Made by a program: the position numbers and the translations under genes. Of a stretch of DNA of 64,000 nt, positions 1-8,965 are shown one piece after another; position 1 is the stretch's first letter; every line of letters begins with the position of its first letter. The notes under the pieces were generated by a model, which was not told the origin of the DNA, made no database searches, and saw nothing but the letters and a program-made list of their open reading frames with translations. Source of the DNA: Streptomyces albiflavescens (GTDB taxonomy: Bacteria; Actinomycetota; Actinomycetes; Streptomycetales; Streptomycetaceae); contig NZ_BMMM01000008.1 in assembly GCF_014645835.1 (NCBI RefSeq), positions 62,001 through 126,000 on the forward strand, in the 5' to 3' direction.

Positions 1-655
1 CCTTGGTGAAGCGCAGGCCGGTGACCTCGGCGTGGTTGAGGACGACGGCGCCGGACTCGACGGCCGCGCGGACCGTCATCAAGGCCATCCGGGAGTCGTT
101 CATCTGGTCGTCGCCGTACACGGCCACGGCCTTGAGGTTGTCGGTGCGCAGCTCGGGAACGTCCTGCGCGGCCTTCGAGGGGCTGAGCAGGTGACCCACG
201 CCGTCGCCGAACGCCGACAGGGCGGAGTAGGCGAAGACGCCCGCTCCGAGCTTCGCAGCGCCGTGCGGCCCGCCCTTGTACACGGGGAGGTAGAACGTGA
301 GCGGGTTCGCCAGGTGGGGGGCCACTTGGCGGGAGACCGCACGGCGCTCGAAGTGGTTCTCCGCCACCAGCTTCACCGCGCCGGTCTGCAAGTAGCGCAG
401 ACCGCCGTGGAGAAGCTTGGAGGAGGCGGAAGAGGTGGCGCCGGCGAAGTCGCCGGCGTCGACCAGAGCCACCCGCAGCCCGGACTGCGCGGCGTGCCAG
501 GCGGTGGAGATGCCCAGGATGCCGCCGCCGATGACGAGGAGGTCGTACGTCGCCTTGGAAAGCTGCTCCCGGGTCTCGGCGCGGCTCGGGTTGGAGCCGG
601 AGGCCGGGTGCGTACCGAGGGCAGGCACGGACTGCAGGGTGGCTTGACTGGTCAT
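1..655 (-). CDS. glpD: Glycerol-3-phosphate dehydrogenase GlpD (N-terminal part; runs off the window start)
   Basis: FAD-dependent oxidation of glycerol-3-phosphate to dihydroxyacetone phosphate at the membrane. About 218 N-terminal residues are present. The FAD dinucleotide-binding motif reads VIGGGILGIS at about residue 43, and a typical GlpD segment with SSKLLHGGLRYL follows. The ATG at 655 has a GGAG ribosome site and lies 8 nt after the glpK stop, so glpD is the last gene of the glpF-glpK-glpD operon. The 3' end is cut by the window edge, not by a mutation. Confidence 0.95.
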   Translation of the reverse strand, partial: MTSQATLQSVPALGTHPASGSNPSRAETREQLSKATYDLLVIGGGILGISTAWHAAQSGLRVALVDAGDFAGATSSASSKLLHGGLRYLQTGAVKLVAENHFERRAVSRQVAPHLANPLTFYLPVYKGGPHGAAKLGAGVFAYSALSAFGDGVGHLLSPSKAAQDVPELRTDNLKAVAVYGDDQMNDSRMALMTVRAAVESGAVVLNHAEVTGLRFTK

Positions 656-663
656 GCGGGTTC

Positions 664-2202
664 TTACTCCTCGTCCTCGATCCAGCCCATGGTCCGCTCG
701 ACGGCCTTGAGCCAGCTCTTGTACTCACGGTCGCGGGTCTCCGCGGCCATGTTCGGGGTCCACTCCGCGGCCCGGCGCCAGTTGGCGCGCAGGTCCTCGG
801 TGTTGGACCAGAAGCCGACGGCGAGACCGGCGGCGTAGGCAGCGCCGAGGCAGGTGGTCTCGGCGACCATCGGGCGCACCACGGGGGCGTCCAGGACGTC
901 GGCCAGGGTCTGCATCAGCAGGTTGTTGGAGGTCATGCCGCCGTCGACCTTGAGGGCCGCGAGCTCGACGCCGGAGTCCTTCGTCATGGCGTCGGTGATC
1001 TCACGGGTCTGCCAGGCGGTGGCCTCCAGGACGGCGCGCGCGATGTGCGCCTTGGTGACGTACCGGGTCAGACCGGCGATCACACCGCGGGCGTCGGAGC
1101 GCCAGTACGGGGCGAACAGACCGGAGAAGGCCGGCACGAAGTAGGCGCCGCCGTTGTCCTCGACCGAGGACGCGAGCGTCTCGATCTCGGCGGCGGACTT
1201 GATCAGGCCCATCTGGTCGCGCATCCACTGCACCAGCGAACCGGTGACGGCGATCGAGCCCTCGAGGGCGTAGACCGGAGCCTGGTCGCCGATGCGGTAG
1301 CCGACCGTGGTCAGCAGGCCCGAGTACGAGTTGATGATCTTGTCACCGGTGTTCATCAACATGAACGTGCCGGTGCCGTACGTGGACTTGGCCTCGCCCT
1401 CGGAGAAACAGGTCTGGCCGAACAGGGCCGCCTGCTGGTCGCCGAGTGCGGAGGCGACGGGGATGCCGCCGAGCAGGTCGCCGAGCTTGCCGCCGGTGAT
1501 CTCGCCGTACACCTCGGCGGAGGAGCGGATCTCGGGCAGCATCGCCAGCGGGACGCCGATGGACTCGGCGATCTTGTCGTCCCACTCCATGGTGTGCAGG
1601 TTCATCAGCATGGTGCGCGAGGCGTTGGTCACGTCGGTGACGTGCTTGCCGCCGTTGACACCACCGGTCAGGTTCCAGATGACCCAGGTGTCCATGGTGC
1701 CGAAGAGGATGTCCCCGGCCTCGGCGCGTTCGCGCAGACCGTCGACGTTGTCGAGCAGCCAGCGGGCCTTGGGACCCGCGAAGTACGACGCGAGGGGGAG
1801 ACCCGTCTCACGGCGGAAGCGGTCCTGGCCCACATTGCGGCCGAGCTCCTTGCAGAGCGCGTCCGTGCGGGTGTCCTGCCAGACAAGGGCGTTGTGGACG
1901 GGCTCACCGGTGTTCTTGTCCCACAGCAGCGTGGTCTCACGCTGGTTGGTGATGCCGATGGCCTTGATGTCGTCGCGAGTGATGCCGGCCTTCTCGATGG
2001 CCCCGGCCACGACTTCCTGGACGTTGGTCCAGATCTCGGTGGCGTTGTGCTCGACCCAGCCCGGCTTCGGGAAGATCTGCTCGTGCTCCTTCTGGTCGAC
2101 GGAGACGATGCGTCCGTCGCGGTCGAAGACGATGCAGCGGGACGAGGTGGTGCCCTGGTCGATCGCGGCGATGAAGGGGCCGGCGGTGTGTGCGTCGGTC
2201 AC
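664..2202 (-). CDS. glpK: Glycerol kinase GlpK
   Basis: ATP-dependent phosphorylation of glycerol to glycerol-3-phosphate, which traps glycerol imported by GlpF. It is 512 aa, normal for the FGGY kinase family. The phosphate-binding motif DQGTTSS is at residues 15-21, and GDQQAALFG at about 254-262 carries the likely catalytic Asp255. The GTG at 2202 is chosen because AGGAG lies 7 nt upstream and the kinase fold starts right after it. An in-frame upstream extension to 2298 contains only repeat-derived sequence. It is followed by glpD after 8 nt. Confidence 0.96.
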   Translation of the reverse strand: MTDAHTAGPFIAAIDQGTTSSRCIVFDRDGRIVSVDQKEHEQIFPKPGWVEHNATEIWTNVQEVVAGAIEKAGITRDDIKAIGITNQRETTLLWDKNTGEPVHNALVWQDTRTDALCKELGRNVGQDRFRRETGLPLASYFAGPKARWLLDNVDGLRERAEAGDILFGTMDTWVIWNLTGGVNGGKHVTDVTNASRTMLMNLHTMEWDDKIAESIGVPLAMLPEIRSSAEVYGEITGGKLGDLLGGIPVASALGDQQAALFGQTCFSEGEAKSTYGTGTFMLMNTGDKIINSYSGLLTTVGYRIGDQAPVYALEGSIAVTGSLVQWMRDQMGLIKSAAEIETLASSVEDNGGAYFVPAFSGLFAPYWRSDARGVIAGLTRYVTKAHIARAVLEATAWQTREITDAMTKDSGVELAALKVDGGMTSNNLLMQTLADVLDAPVVRPMVAETTCLGAAYAAGLAVGFWSNTEDLRANWRRAAEWTPNMAAETRDREYKSWLKAVERTMGWIEDEE

Positions 2203-2306
2203 TGTGTGCTCCTGGAGGTTCCGTATGAGGGGGGCTGTATCGACGGCGCGTGCTGTGAGGCGGTGCTGTGAGACGTGCGGGTCTTCAGCGTGCTCCAAGC
2301 GGTGCT

Positions 2307-2350
2307 CGAGCGGTGTTCTTGCAGGTCGTGCTCTTGCAAGCGGTGCTCTT
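2307..2350. repeat. 15-bp tandem repeat between glpF and glpK
   Basis: Three degenerate units of about 15 bp (type GCAAGCGGTGCTCTT) at 2307-2320, 2321-2335 and 2336-2350. The last touches the glpF stop codon, and looser copies continue towards 2260. They fill the 146-nt glpF-glpK spacer, which is unusually long for an otherwise tight operon. Confidence 0.7.
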
Positions 2351-3143
2351 AAGCGAAGGCGACGTTGTATATGCCTGCGGCGATCGCTCCGCCGATCAGC
2401 GGACCGACGACCGGGATCCAGGCGTAGCTCCAGTCGGAACCGCCCTTGTTGGGCAGGGGGAGCAGGGCGTGCACGATGCGCGGTCCGAGGTCACGGGCCG
2501 GGTTGATCGCGTAGCCGGTGGGACCACCGAGGGAGAGACCGATGCTCACCACCACGAGCGAGGTGATCAGGGCGCCCAGGGTGCCCAGGCCGTTGCCGTT
2601 GTCGTTCAGGCCCTGGGTGAGGACCGCCAGGATGAGTACGACGGTGCCGATGATCTCGGTGGCGAGGTTCTGCACCACGTTGCGGATCTCGGGGCCGGTG
2701 GAGAAGATGCCGAGCACGGGGCCGGCTCCGGTCTCCTGGGCCTCGACGGCCTTGGTCTTGGTGGCCTGCGCGCCCGGACCGCCGACGATCTCGCGGTCGG
2801 TGAGGTGCGCGTGGAACTGGCCGTAGTAGGCGACCCAGACCAGCGTGGCACCGATCAGGGCGCCCAGCAGCTGACCGCCCCAGTAGGTGGCGACGTTGCT
2901 GAAGTCGTTGTCCTTGATCGCGAGAGCGAGTGTCACGGCCGGGTTGAGGTGCGCGCCGGAGAGGGGCGCCGAGATGTAGACCGCGGTCAGTACCGCGAAG
3001 CCCCACCCGAAGGTGATGGCGAGCCATCCGGCGTTGCGCGCCTTGGAGGCCTTCAGTGTGACGGCGGCGCACACGCCACCGCCCAGCAGGATGAGTACGG
3101 CGGTACCGATGGTCTCGCCGATGAAGATGTCGGAGCTGGACAC
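2349..3143 (-). CDS. glpF: Glycerol uptake facilitator GlpF (MIP/aquaglyceroporin)
   Basis: Membrane channel for facilitated glycerol diffusion, 264 aa, with the usual six helices and two half-membrane NPA loops. The first NPA is at residues 67-69 (HLNPAVT). The second is at 214-216 within NPARD, whose Asp is typical of glycerol channels rather than water channels. It is the first gene of the glp operon and is preceded by a GylR-type palindrome. The stop codon lies in a tandem repeat. Confidence 0.95.
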   Translation of the reverse strand: MSSSDIFIGETIGTAVLILLGGGVCAAVTLKASKARNAGWLAITFGWGFAVLTAVYISAPLSGAHLNPAVTLALAIKDNDFSNVATYWGGQLLGALIGATLVWVAYYGQFHAHLTDREIVGGPGAQATKTKAVEAQETGAGPVLGIFSTGPEIRNVVQNLATEIIGTVVLILAVLTQGLNDNGNGLGTLGALITSLVVVSIGLSLGGPTGYAINPARDLGPRIVHALLPLPNKGGSDWSYAWIPVVGPLIGGAIAAGIYNVAFA

Positions 3144-3273
3144 CCGCGACTCCTTTGTCCTTCGTCCAGGGGAAGCCGAACCCCGGGTCCCTCCGGTGGT
3201 TCGTGCTCTCGGGGAGTGAGAGCGATCTCGGCCCTTGGCGTTGCCACACTCTAGCGCGTATTGCCGTTAGGTG

Positions 3274-3288
3274 TTCGACAATGTCGAC
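3274..3288. promoter_or_regulatory. Putative GylR operator in front of glpF
   Basis: TTCGACA-A-TGTCGAC, an inverted repeat around one central base. It lies 130 bp upstream of glpF and closely matches the element before gylR at 4281-4295, which fits an autoregulated IclR-family repressor controlling both units. Confidence 0.7.
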
Positions 3289-3396
3289 CGATGGACGGGA
3301 GTCTTGCCGCCGCGTTACCAGCTCGTCAAGAGCTCTGTTCTCGAAAACACGATCGTTATTGATCCATGCGTGCTATCGATCTTGAGGGCGTACGAC

Positions 3397-3429
3397 GAAG
3401 GCCGGGACGCCCTTGGCGTCCCGGCCTTC
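3397..3429 (-). terminator. Terminator after gylR
   Basis: A perfect 15-bp stem (3397-3411 with 3415-3429) and a 3-nt loop, 32 bp beyond the gylR stop. The T-tract is weak, as is common in Streptomyces. Confidence 0.75.
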
Positions 3430-3460
3430 TCTTGTGCGAAACCCCAGAGAACCGCGGGCG

Positions 3461-4225
3461 TCAGAACCGCCCGGCACCCAGGTCCCGCGACACCGCGCGG
3501 GCGCAGTCCCGCACCGCCGCGATCAGGTCGGGACGCAGTTCCCCGTCCTTGCAGACCCGCTCCACGGCCCCCGTGATGCCCACCGCGCCGACGGGCATGC
3601 GCCGTCGGTTGTGGATGGGTGCGGCGACCGAGGCGACACCTGTCCAGGTCTCCTCGACGTCGTCGGCGTACCCGCGTGCGCGGGTCATGTCCAGCACGCC
3701 CTCGAACAGGTCCAGCTCGCTGACCGTCAGGGGCGTGAACGTCTTGCGCTCGGCCTCCAGGACCTCGCTGTGCGCCACCGGGTCGTACGCCGACAGCACC
3801 TTGCCCAGCGCCGTGGAGTGCAGCGGCTGCATGGCCCCGACCTCCAGGACCTGACGGCTGTCGTCGGGCCGGAACACGTGGTGCACGATCAGCACGCCCT
3901 GTTGGTGCAGCACGCCCAGATAGACGCTCTCGCCACTGGAGCGGGCCAGGTCGTCGGTCCACACCAGGGCGCGCGCCCGTAGCTCGTGCACGTCCAGATA
4001 GGTGGTCCCGAGGCGCAGGAGTTCGGCGCCGAGCTGATAGCGCCCGGAGGCCGTGTCCTGCTCGACGAACCCCTCCTGTTGAAGGGTGCGCAGTATCCCG
4101 TGGGCCGTACCCTTGGCCAGGCCCAGCGAGGAGGCGATGTCCGACAGGCCGAGCTGTCGCTCGCCGCCCGCGAGCAGCCGCAGCATCGCTGCCGCCCGTT
4201 CGAGCGACTGGATGTTCCGTGCCAT
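3461..4225 (-). CDS. gylR: Glycerol operon regulator GylR (IclR family)
   Basis: DNA-binding repressor of glycerol catabolism, 254 aa. An N-terminal winged helix-turn-helix (about residues 8-65, containing LGLSDIASSLGLAKGTAHGI) is followed by an IclR effector domain (about 80-250). Its place directly upstream of glpF-glpK-glpD on the same strand is the classic gyl arrangement. A palindrome at 4281-4295, 55 bp before the start, matches the one before glpF, which points to autoregulation. Confidence 0.93.
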   Translation of the reverse strand: MARNIQSLERAAAMLRLLAGGERQLGLSDIASSLGLAKGTAHGILRTLQQEGFVEQDTASGRYQLGAELLRLGTTYLDVHELRARALVWTDDLARSSGESVYLGVLHQQGVLIVHHVFRPDDSRQVLEVGAMQPLHSTALGKVLSAYDPVAHSEVLEAERKTFTPLTVSELDLFEGVLDMTRARGYADDVEETWTGVASVAAPIHNRRRMPVGAVGITGAVERVCKDGELRPDLIAAVRDCARAVSRDLGAGRF

Positions 4226-4280
4226 CGCCGTGCTGCCTCCGTCCCCTTCGACCTTCGGCGTGCGCCTTCAACCGCCACCG

Positions 4281-4295
4281 TTCGGCAATGTCGAA
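4281..4295. promoter_or_regulatory. Putative GylR operator in front of gylR
   Basis: TTCGGCA-A-TGTCGAA, a near-perfect inverted repeat in the divergent gylR/metH interval. It shares 13 of 15 bases with the glpF-proximal element at 3274-3288. Confidence 0.7.
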
Positions 4296-4496
4296 CACTA
4301 CCGGTCGTTGCCGAGCTCTCGCTAATGGGTGGCCTTCATATGTTTCGTACGTCCCGGCGCAACCGGTATGTGCGCCACGCCCGTCCGCCCCGTGGACGCC
4401 CCTGACCCCGCGATGCCGCTCCGGGCTACCCTGACGGCGTGCGCCTTCCATGGGAAGCGCAAAGCCGACAGCCGTCGCACTCCAGGGAGCACCTTC

Positions 4497-7400
4497 ATGG
4501 CCTCGTTGCCGAACCCGTCCCTTTCGTCCGAACTCGCCGAGAGCCGGAGCCGCATCGACGCACTCCGCCAGGCCCTCGCCACCCGTGTGGTGGTGGCCGA
4601 CGGCGCGATGGGCACGATGCTCCAGGCGCAGGACCCGACGCTGGAGGACTTCGAGAACCTCGAAGGCTGCAACGAGATCCTGAACCTGACCCGCCCCGAC
4701 ATCGTCCGCTCCGTTCACGAGGCGTACTTCGAGGTGGGCGTCGACTGCGTCGAGACGAACACGTTCGGGGCGAACCACTCCGCGATGGCCGAGTACGACA
4801 TCGCCGACCGTGTCTTCGAGCTCTCCGAGGCGGGAGCCCGGATCGCCCGCGAGGTCGCGGACGAGTTCGGCGCCCGTGACGGCAGCCGGCGCTGGGTCCT
4901 GGGCTCCATCGGCCCCGGTACGAAGCTGCCGACCCTCGGTCACGTCGGCTACGGAACCCTGCGCGACGGATTCCAGGCGAACGCCGAGGGCCTGATCGCC
5001 GGCGGTGCGGACGCCCTGATCGTGGAGACCACCCAGGACCTGCTCCAGACGAAGTCCTCGATCCTGGGCGCCCGGCGCGCCATGGAGGCGACCGGCGTCG
5101 ACCTCCCCCTGCTCGTCTCGATGGCCTTCGAGACGACCGGCACGATGCTCCTCGGCTCCGAGATCGGCGCCGCGCTGACCGCCCTCGAACCGCTCGGCAT
5201 CGACATGATCGGCCTGAACTGCTCGACGGGCCCGGCGGAGATGAGCGAGCACCTGCGCTATCTCACCCGCCACTCCCGCATTCCCCTGCTGTGCATGCCG
5301 AACGCCGGTCTGCCGGTCCTCACCAAGGACGGCGCCCACTTCCCGCTCGGCCCGGAAGGTCTGGCCGACGCCCAGGAGAACTTCGTACGCGACTACGGCC
5401 TCTCCCTCATCGGCGGCTGCTGCGGTACGACGCCCGAGCATCTGCGCCAGGTCGTCGAGCGCGTCAACGGGGTCACACCCCCCGAGCGGAATCCGCAGCC
5501 CGAGCCCGGCGCCGCCTCCCTCTACCAGACCGTCCCGTTCCGCCAGGACACCGCCTACATGGCGATCGGCGAGCGCACCAACGCCAACGGGTCGAAGAAG
5601 TTCCGCGAGGCCATGCTGGCCGGTCACTGGGACGACTGCGTGGAGATGGCCCGCGACCAGATCCGCGAGGGCGCGCACATGCTCGACCTGTGCGTCGACT
5701 ACGTGGGCCGCGACGGTGTGGCCGACATGGAGGAGCTGGCCGGACGCTTCGCCACCGCCTCGACGCTGCCGATCGTCCTCGACTCCACCGAGGTCGACGT
5801 CATTCGGGCGGGTCTGGAGAAGCTCGGCGGCCGCGCGGTCATCAACTCGGTCAACTACGAGGACGGCGACGGCCCGGAGTCGCGCTTCGCCAAGGTCACC
5901 CGTCTGGCGCAGGAGCACGGCGCCGCGCTGATCGCGCTGACCATCGACGAGGAGGGCCAGGCCCGCACCGTCGAGACGAAGGTGGCGATTGCCGAGCGGC
6001 TGATCGAGGACCTGACGACGAACTGGGGCATCCACGAGTCGGACATCCTCATCGACACCCTGACCTTCACCATCTGCACGGGTCAGGAGGAGTCCCGCAA
6101 GGACGGCATCGCGACGATCGAGGCGATCCGCGAGCTGAAGCGTCGCCACCCGGACGTGCAGACAACGCTCGGCCTGTCGAACATCTCCTTCGGTCTCAAC
6201 CCGGCCGCCCGCATCCTGCTCAACTCGGTCTTCCTCGACGAGTGCGTCAAGGCGGGCCTGGACTCGGCGATCGTGCACGCGTCCAAGATCCTGCCGATCG
6301 CCCGCTTCGACGAGGAGCAGGTGCAGACGGCTCTGGACCTCATCCACGACCGCCGTGCCGAGGGTTACGACCCCCTGCAGAAGCTGATGGCCCTGTTCGA
6401 GGGCGCCACCGCCAAGTCGCTGAAGGCGGGCAAGGCCGAGGAGCTGGCCGCCCTGCCGCTGGACGAGCGGCTCAAGCGGCGGATCATCGACGGCGAGAAG
6501 AACGGTCTGGACGCCGACCTCGACGCGGCGCTCCAGGACCGCCCCGCGCTCGACATCGTCAACGAGACGCTCCTGGACGGCATGAAGGTCGTCGGCGAGC
6601 TCTTCGGCTCCGGCCAGATGCAGCTGCCGTTCGTGCTCCAGTCCGCCGAGGTCATGAAGGCGGCCGTCGCCTACCTCGAACCGCACATGGAGAAGTCGGA
6701 CGCCGAGGGCAAGGGCACCATCGTGCTCGCCACCGTGCGCGGTGACGTCCACGACATCGGCAAGAACCTCGTCGACATCATCCTGTCCAACAACGGCTAC
6801 AACGTCGTCAACCTCGGTATCAAGCAGCCGGTCTCCGCGATCCTGGAAGCCGCCGAGGAGCACCGGGCCGACGTCATCGGGATGTCCGGGCTCCTGGTCA
6901 AGTCCACGGTGATCATGAAGGAGAACCTGGAGGAGCTGAACCAGCGCGGTCTCTCGGCCGACTATCCCGTCATCCTCGGCGGGGCGGCGCTGACCCGGGC
7001 GTACGTCGAGCAGGACCTGCACGAGATCTACCAGGGCGAAGTCCGCTACGCCCGGGACGCCTTCGAGGGCCTGCGCCTGATGGACGCGCTGATCGGGGTC
7101 AAGCGCGGGGTTCCCGGAGCGGTGCTCCCCGAGCTGAAGCAGCGTCGGGTGCGCGCCTCGGCCGACACGGTGGTCGAGGAGCGGCCCGAGGAGGGACACG
7201 TCCGCTCCGACGTCGCCGTCGACAACCCCGTGCCCAAGCCGCCGTTCTGGGGCACCCGCGTCATCAAGGGCATCCAGCTGAAGGAGTACGCCTCCTGGCT
7301 GGACGAGGGCGCCCTGTTCAAGGGCCAGTGGGGTCTCAAGCAGGCCCGCACGGGCGACGGTCCGACGTACGAGGAACTGGTCGAGACCGAGGGTCGGCCG

Positions 7401-8024
7401 CGGCTGCGCGGGCTGCTGGACAAGCTGCAGACGGAGAATCTGCTGGAGGCGGCCGTGGTCTACGGCTACTTCCCGTGCGTGTCCAAGGACGACGACCTGA
7501 TCATCCTGGACGAACAGGGCAACGAGCGCACGCGCTTCACCTTCCCGCGCCAGCGCCGCGGCCGCCGGCTCTGCCTCGCCGACTTCTTCCGGCCGGAGGA
7601 GTCCGGCGAGCGGGACGTCGTCGGCCTCCAGGTCGTCACCGTCGGTTCCCGCATCGGCGAGGAGACCGCCCAGCTCTTCGAGTCGAACTCGTACCGCGAC
7701 TACCTCGAACTGCACGGCCTGTCCGTGCAGTTGGCGGAGGCGCTGGCCGAGTACTGGCACGCGCGCGTGCGTTCCGAGCTGGGCTTCGCCGGGGAGGACC
7801 CGGCCGCCATCGAGGACATGTTCGACCTCAAGTACCGCGGCGCCCGCTTCTCGCTCGGTTACGGCGCCTGCCCCAATCTGGAGGACCGGGGCAAGATCGC
7901 ACGCCTCCTCGAGCCGGAGCGCATCGGCGTCCATCTCTCCGAGGAGTTCCAGCTCCACCCGGAGCAGTCCACGGACGCGATCGTGATCCACCACCCCGAG
8001 GCGAAGTACTTCAACGCGCGCTGA
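4497..8024 (+). CDS. metH: Cobalamin-dependent methionine synthase MetH
   Basis: Transfers the methyl group of 5-methyltetrahydrofolate to homocysteine through methylcobalamin. It is 1175 aa with all four modules. The homocysteine domain (about 30-325) has zinc ligands Cys242, Cys308 and Cys309. A pterin-binding domain follows (about 360-620). The B12 domain has the DxHxxG motif (GDVHDIGKN, His752). The C-terminal reactivation/AdoMet domain spans about 900-1175. The ATG at 4497 has AGGGAG upstream and fits family N-termini; an in-frame extension to 4329 does not. I see no B12 riboswitch in the 271-bp leader. Confidence 0.96.
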   Translation: MASLPNPSLSSELAESRSRIDALRQALATRVVVADGAMGTMLQAQDPTLEDFENLEGCNEILNLTRPDIVRSVHEAYFEVGVDCVETNTFGANHSAMAEYDIADRVFELSEAGARIAREVADEFGARDGSRRWVLGSIGPGTKLPTLGHVGYGTLRDGFQANAEGLIAGGADALIVETTQDLLQTKSSILGARRAMEATGVDLPLLVSMAFETTGTMLLGSEIGAALTALEPLGIDMIGLNCSTGPAEMSEHLRYLTRHSRIPLLCMPNAGLPVLTKDGAHFPLGPEGLADAQENFVRDYGLSLIGGCCGTTPEHLRQVVERVNGVTPPERNPQPEPGAASLYQTVPFRQDTAYMAIGERTNANGSKKFREAMLAGHWDDCVEMARDQIREGAHMLDLCVDYVGRDGVADMEELAGRFATASTLPIVLDSTEVDVIRAGLEKLGGRAVINSVNYEDGDGPESRFAKVTRLAQEHGAALIALTIDEEGQARTVETKVAIAERLIEDLTTNWGIHESDILIDTLTFTICTGQEESRKDGIATIEAIRELKRRHPDVQTTLGLSNISFGLNPAARILLNSVFLDECVKAGLDSAIVHASKILPIARFDEEQVQTALDLIHDRRAEGYDPLQKLMALFEGATAKSLKAGKAEELAALPLDERLKRRIIDGEKNGLDADLDAALQDRPALDIVNETLLDGMKVVGELFGSGQMQLPFVLQSAEVMKAAVAYLEPHMEKSDAEGKGTIVLATVRGDVHDIGKNLVDIILSNNGYNVVNLGIKQPVSAILEAAEEHRADVIGMSGLLVKSTVIMKENLEELNQRGLSADYPVILGGAALTRAYVEQDLHEIYQGEVRYARDAFEGLRLMDALIGVKRGVPGAVLPELKQRRVRASADTVVEERPEEGHVRSDVAVDNPVPKPPFWGTRVIKGIQLKEYASWLDEGALFKGQWGLKQARTGDGPTYEELVETEGRPRLRGLLDKLQTENLLEAAVVYGYFPCVSKDDDLIILDEQGNERTRFTFPRQRRGRRLCLADFFRPEESGERDVVGLQVVTVGSRIGEETAQLFESNSYRDYLELHGLSVQLAEALAEYWHARVRSELGFAGEDPAAIEDMFDLKYRGARFSLGYGACPNLEDRGKIARLLEPERIGVHLSEEFQLHPEQSTDAIVIHHPEAKYFNAR

Positions 8025-8085
8025 GAGGTACGGCGACGGACGATGAGAAGTACCGCGACGACGCCGCGAAGGTACGTCGAGGTGC

Positions 8086-8149
8086 TCTGAGACGTGCCGC
8101 GACGCGCCCTGAGAAGTTCTGAGACGTGCCGCGACGCGCCCTGAGAAGT
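8086..8149. repeat. 32-bp perfect tandem duplication after metH
   Basis: Two identical 32-bp units (8086-8117 and 8118-8149, starting TCTGAGACGTGCC). Diverged copies continue back towards the metH stop at 8024. Confidence 0.85.
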
Positions 8150-8198
8150 ATGGGCACGCGTTCTGATCGGATAAGTCGTACACTGGTCGGTCCACTGC

Positions 8199-8236
8199 AG
8201 GCCGGTTGTCCCTTTGCCAAAAAGGGCAACCGGCCT
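8199..8236 (+). terminator. Strong hairpin between metH and the HAD gene
   Basis: The 17-nt arm 8199-8215 pairs with 8221-8236 around a 5-nt loop, with one bulged base. It could end metH. However, a possible -10 (TACACT, 8178-8183) lies upstream of it, so it may instead sit in the leader of the HAD gene 28 bp downstream. Confidence 0.7.
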
Positions 8237-8263
8237 GATCGTCCCTCAAGGAGGTGCGCCCGG

Positions 8264-8965
8264 ATGACCAGTACGGTCCCCGCGCTCGGTACCCGTACGG
8301 CCGAAGGCTCTGCCCTGGAAGCCGTGCTCCTCGACATGGACGGCACCCTGGTGGACACCGAGGGCTTCTGGTGGGACGTCGAGGTCGAGGTCTTCAGGTC
8401 CCTCGGCCACGTCCTCGACGAGTCCTGGCGCCATGTGGTGGTCGGCGGTCCCATGACCCGCAGTGCCGGATTCCTCATCGAGGCCACCGGAGCCGACATC
8501 CCGCTCGCCGAGCTGACCGTGCTGCTCAACGACGGCTTCGAGGACCGTATCGGCCGCTCGCTGCCGCTGATGCCGGGCGCGGCCAGACTCCTCGCCGAAC
8601 TGGCGGCGCACGAGATCCCCACCGCTCTGGTCTCCGCCTCTCACCGGCGGATCATCGACCGCATCCTGAGCTCGATCGGCCCCCAGTACTTCGCCCTGAC
8701 GATCGCGGGCGACGAGGTGGAGCGGACCAAGCCCTTCCCCGACCCGTATCTGCTCGCGGCCTCCGGGCTCGGCGCCCTTCCGGCCAGGTGCGCCGTCATC
8801 GAGGACACCGCGACGGGCGTCGCCGCCGCCGAGGCCGCGGGCTGCCGGGTGGTCGCCGTACCCTCGGTCGCACCCATCGCCCCGGCCGACCGGCGCACGG
8901 TGGTGACGTCTCTCGAAGAGGTCGACCTGCCCTTTCTACGCGGCTTGATGACGGAAATGCGCTAG
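8264..8965 (+). CDS. HAD-superfamily hydrolase (beta-phosphoglucomutase/phosphatase-like)
   Basis: 233-aa cytosolic phosphatase or phosphomutase of the HAD family, substrate unknown. Motif I LLDMDGTLVDTE carries the nucleophile Asp24 and acid/base Asp26. A helical cap follows. Motif II is VSAS at about residue 125. The motif III Lys (KPFPDPY) and motif IV (VIEDTATG) are also present. The ATG at 8264 follows AAGGAGG at a good distance. The chain is complete. It is next to metH but separated by a strong hairpin. Confidence 0.9.
   Translation: MTSTVPALGTRTAEGSALEAVLLDMDGTLVDTEGFWWDVEVEVFRSLGHVLDESWRHVVVGGPMTRSAGFLIEATGADIPLAELTVLLNDGFEDRIGRSLPLMPGAARLLAELAAHEIPTALVSASHRRIIDRILSSIGPQYFALTIAGDEVERTKPFPDPYLLAASGLGALPARCAVIEDTATGVAAAEAAGCRVVAVPSVAPIAPADRRTVVTSLEEVDLPFLRGLMTEMR

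Larger units (their letters stand above)
3144..3460. other. Regulatory interval between gylR and glpF
   Basis: 317 bp without a gene. It holds the gylR terminator hairpin (3397-3429), the glpF-proximal GylR palindrome (3274-3288) and an imperfect 12-bp palindrome GTTCTCGAAAAC at 3337-3348. The promoter of the glp operon must lie here on the minus strand. Confidence 0.7.

Noticed and set aside
4296..4496. Cobalamin or SAM/SAH riboswitch upstream of metH
   Set aside because: No B12-box-like sequence or the conserved core of these riboswitches seen; the stretch is short and contains an ordinary -10 and ribosome site.
3315..8249. Very long minus-strand open frame (1644 codons) opposite metH
   Set aside because: It is the antisense frame of a high-GC gene, with no recognisable domain and highly repetitive composition (V, L, D, G, R). 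metH on the plus strand explains the region.
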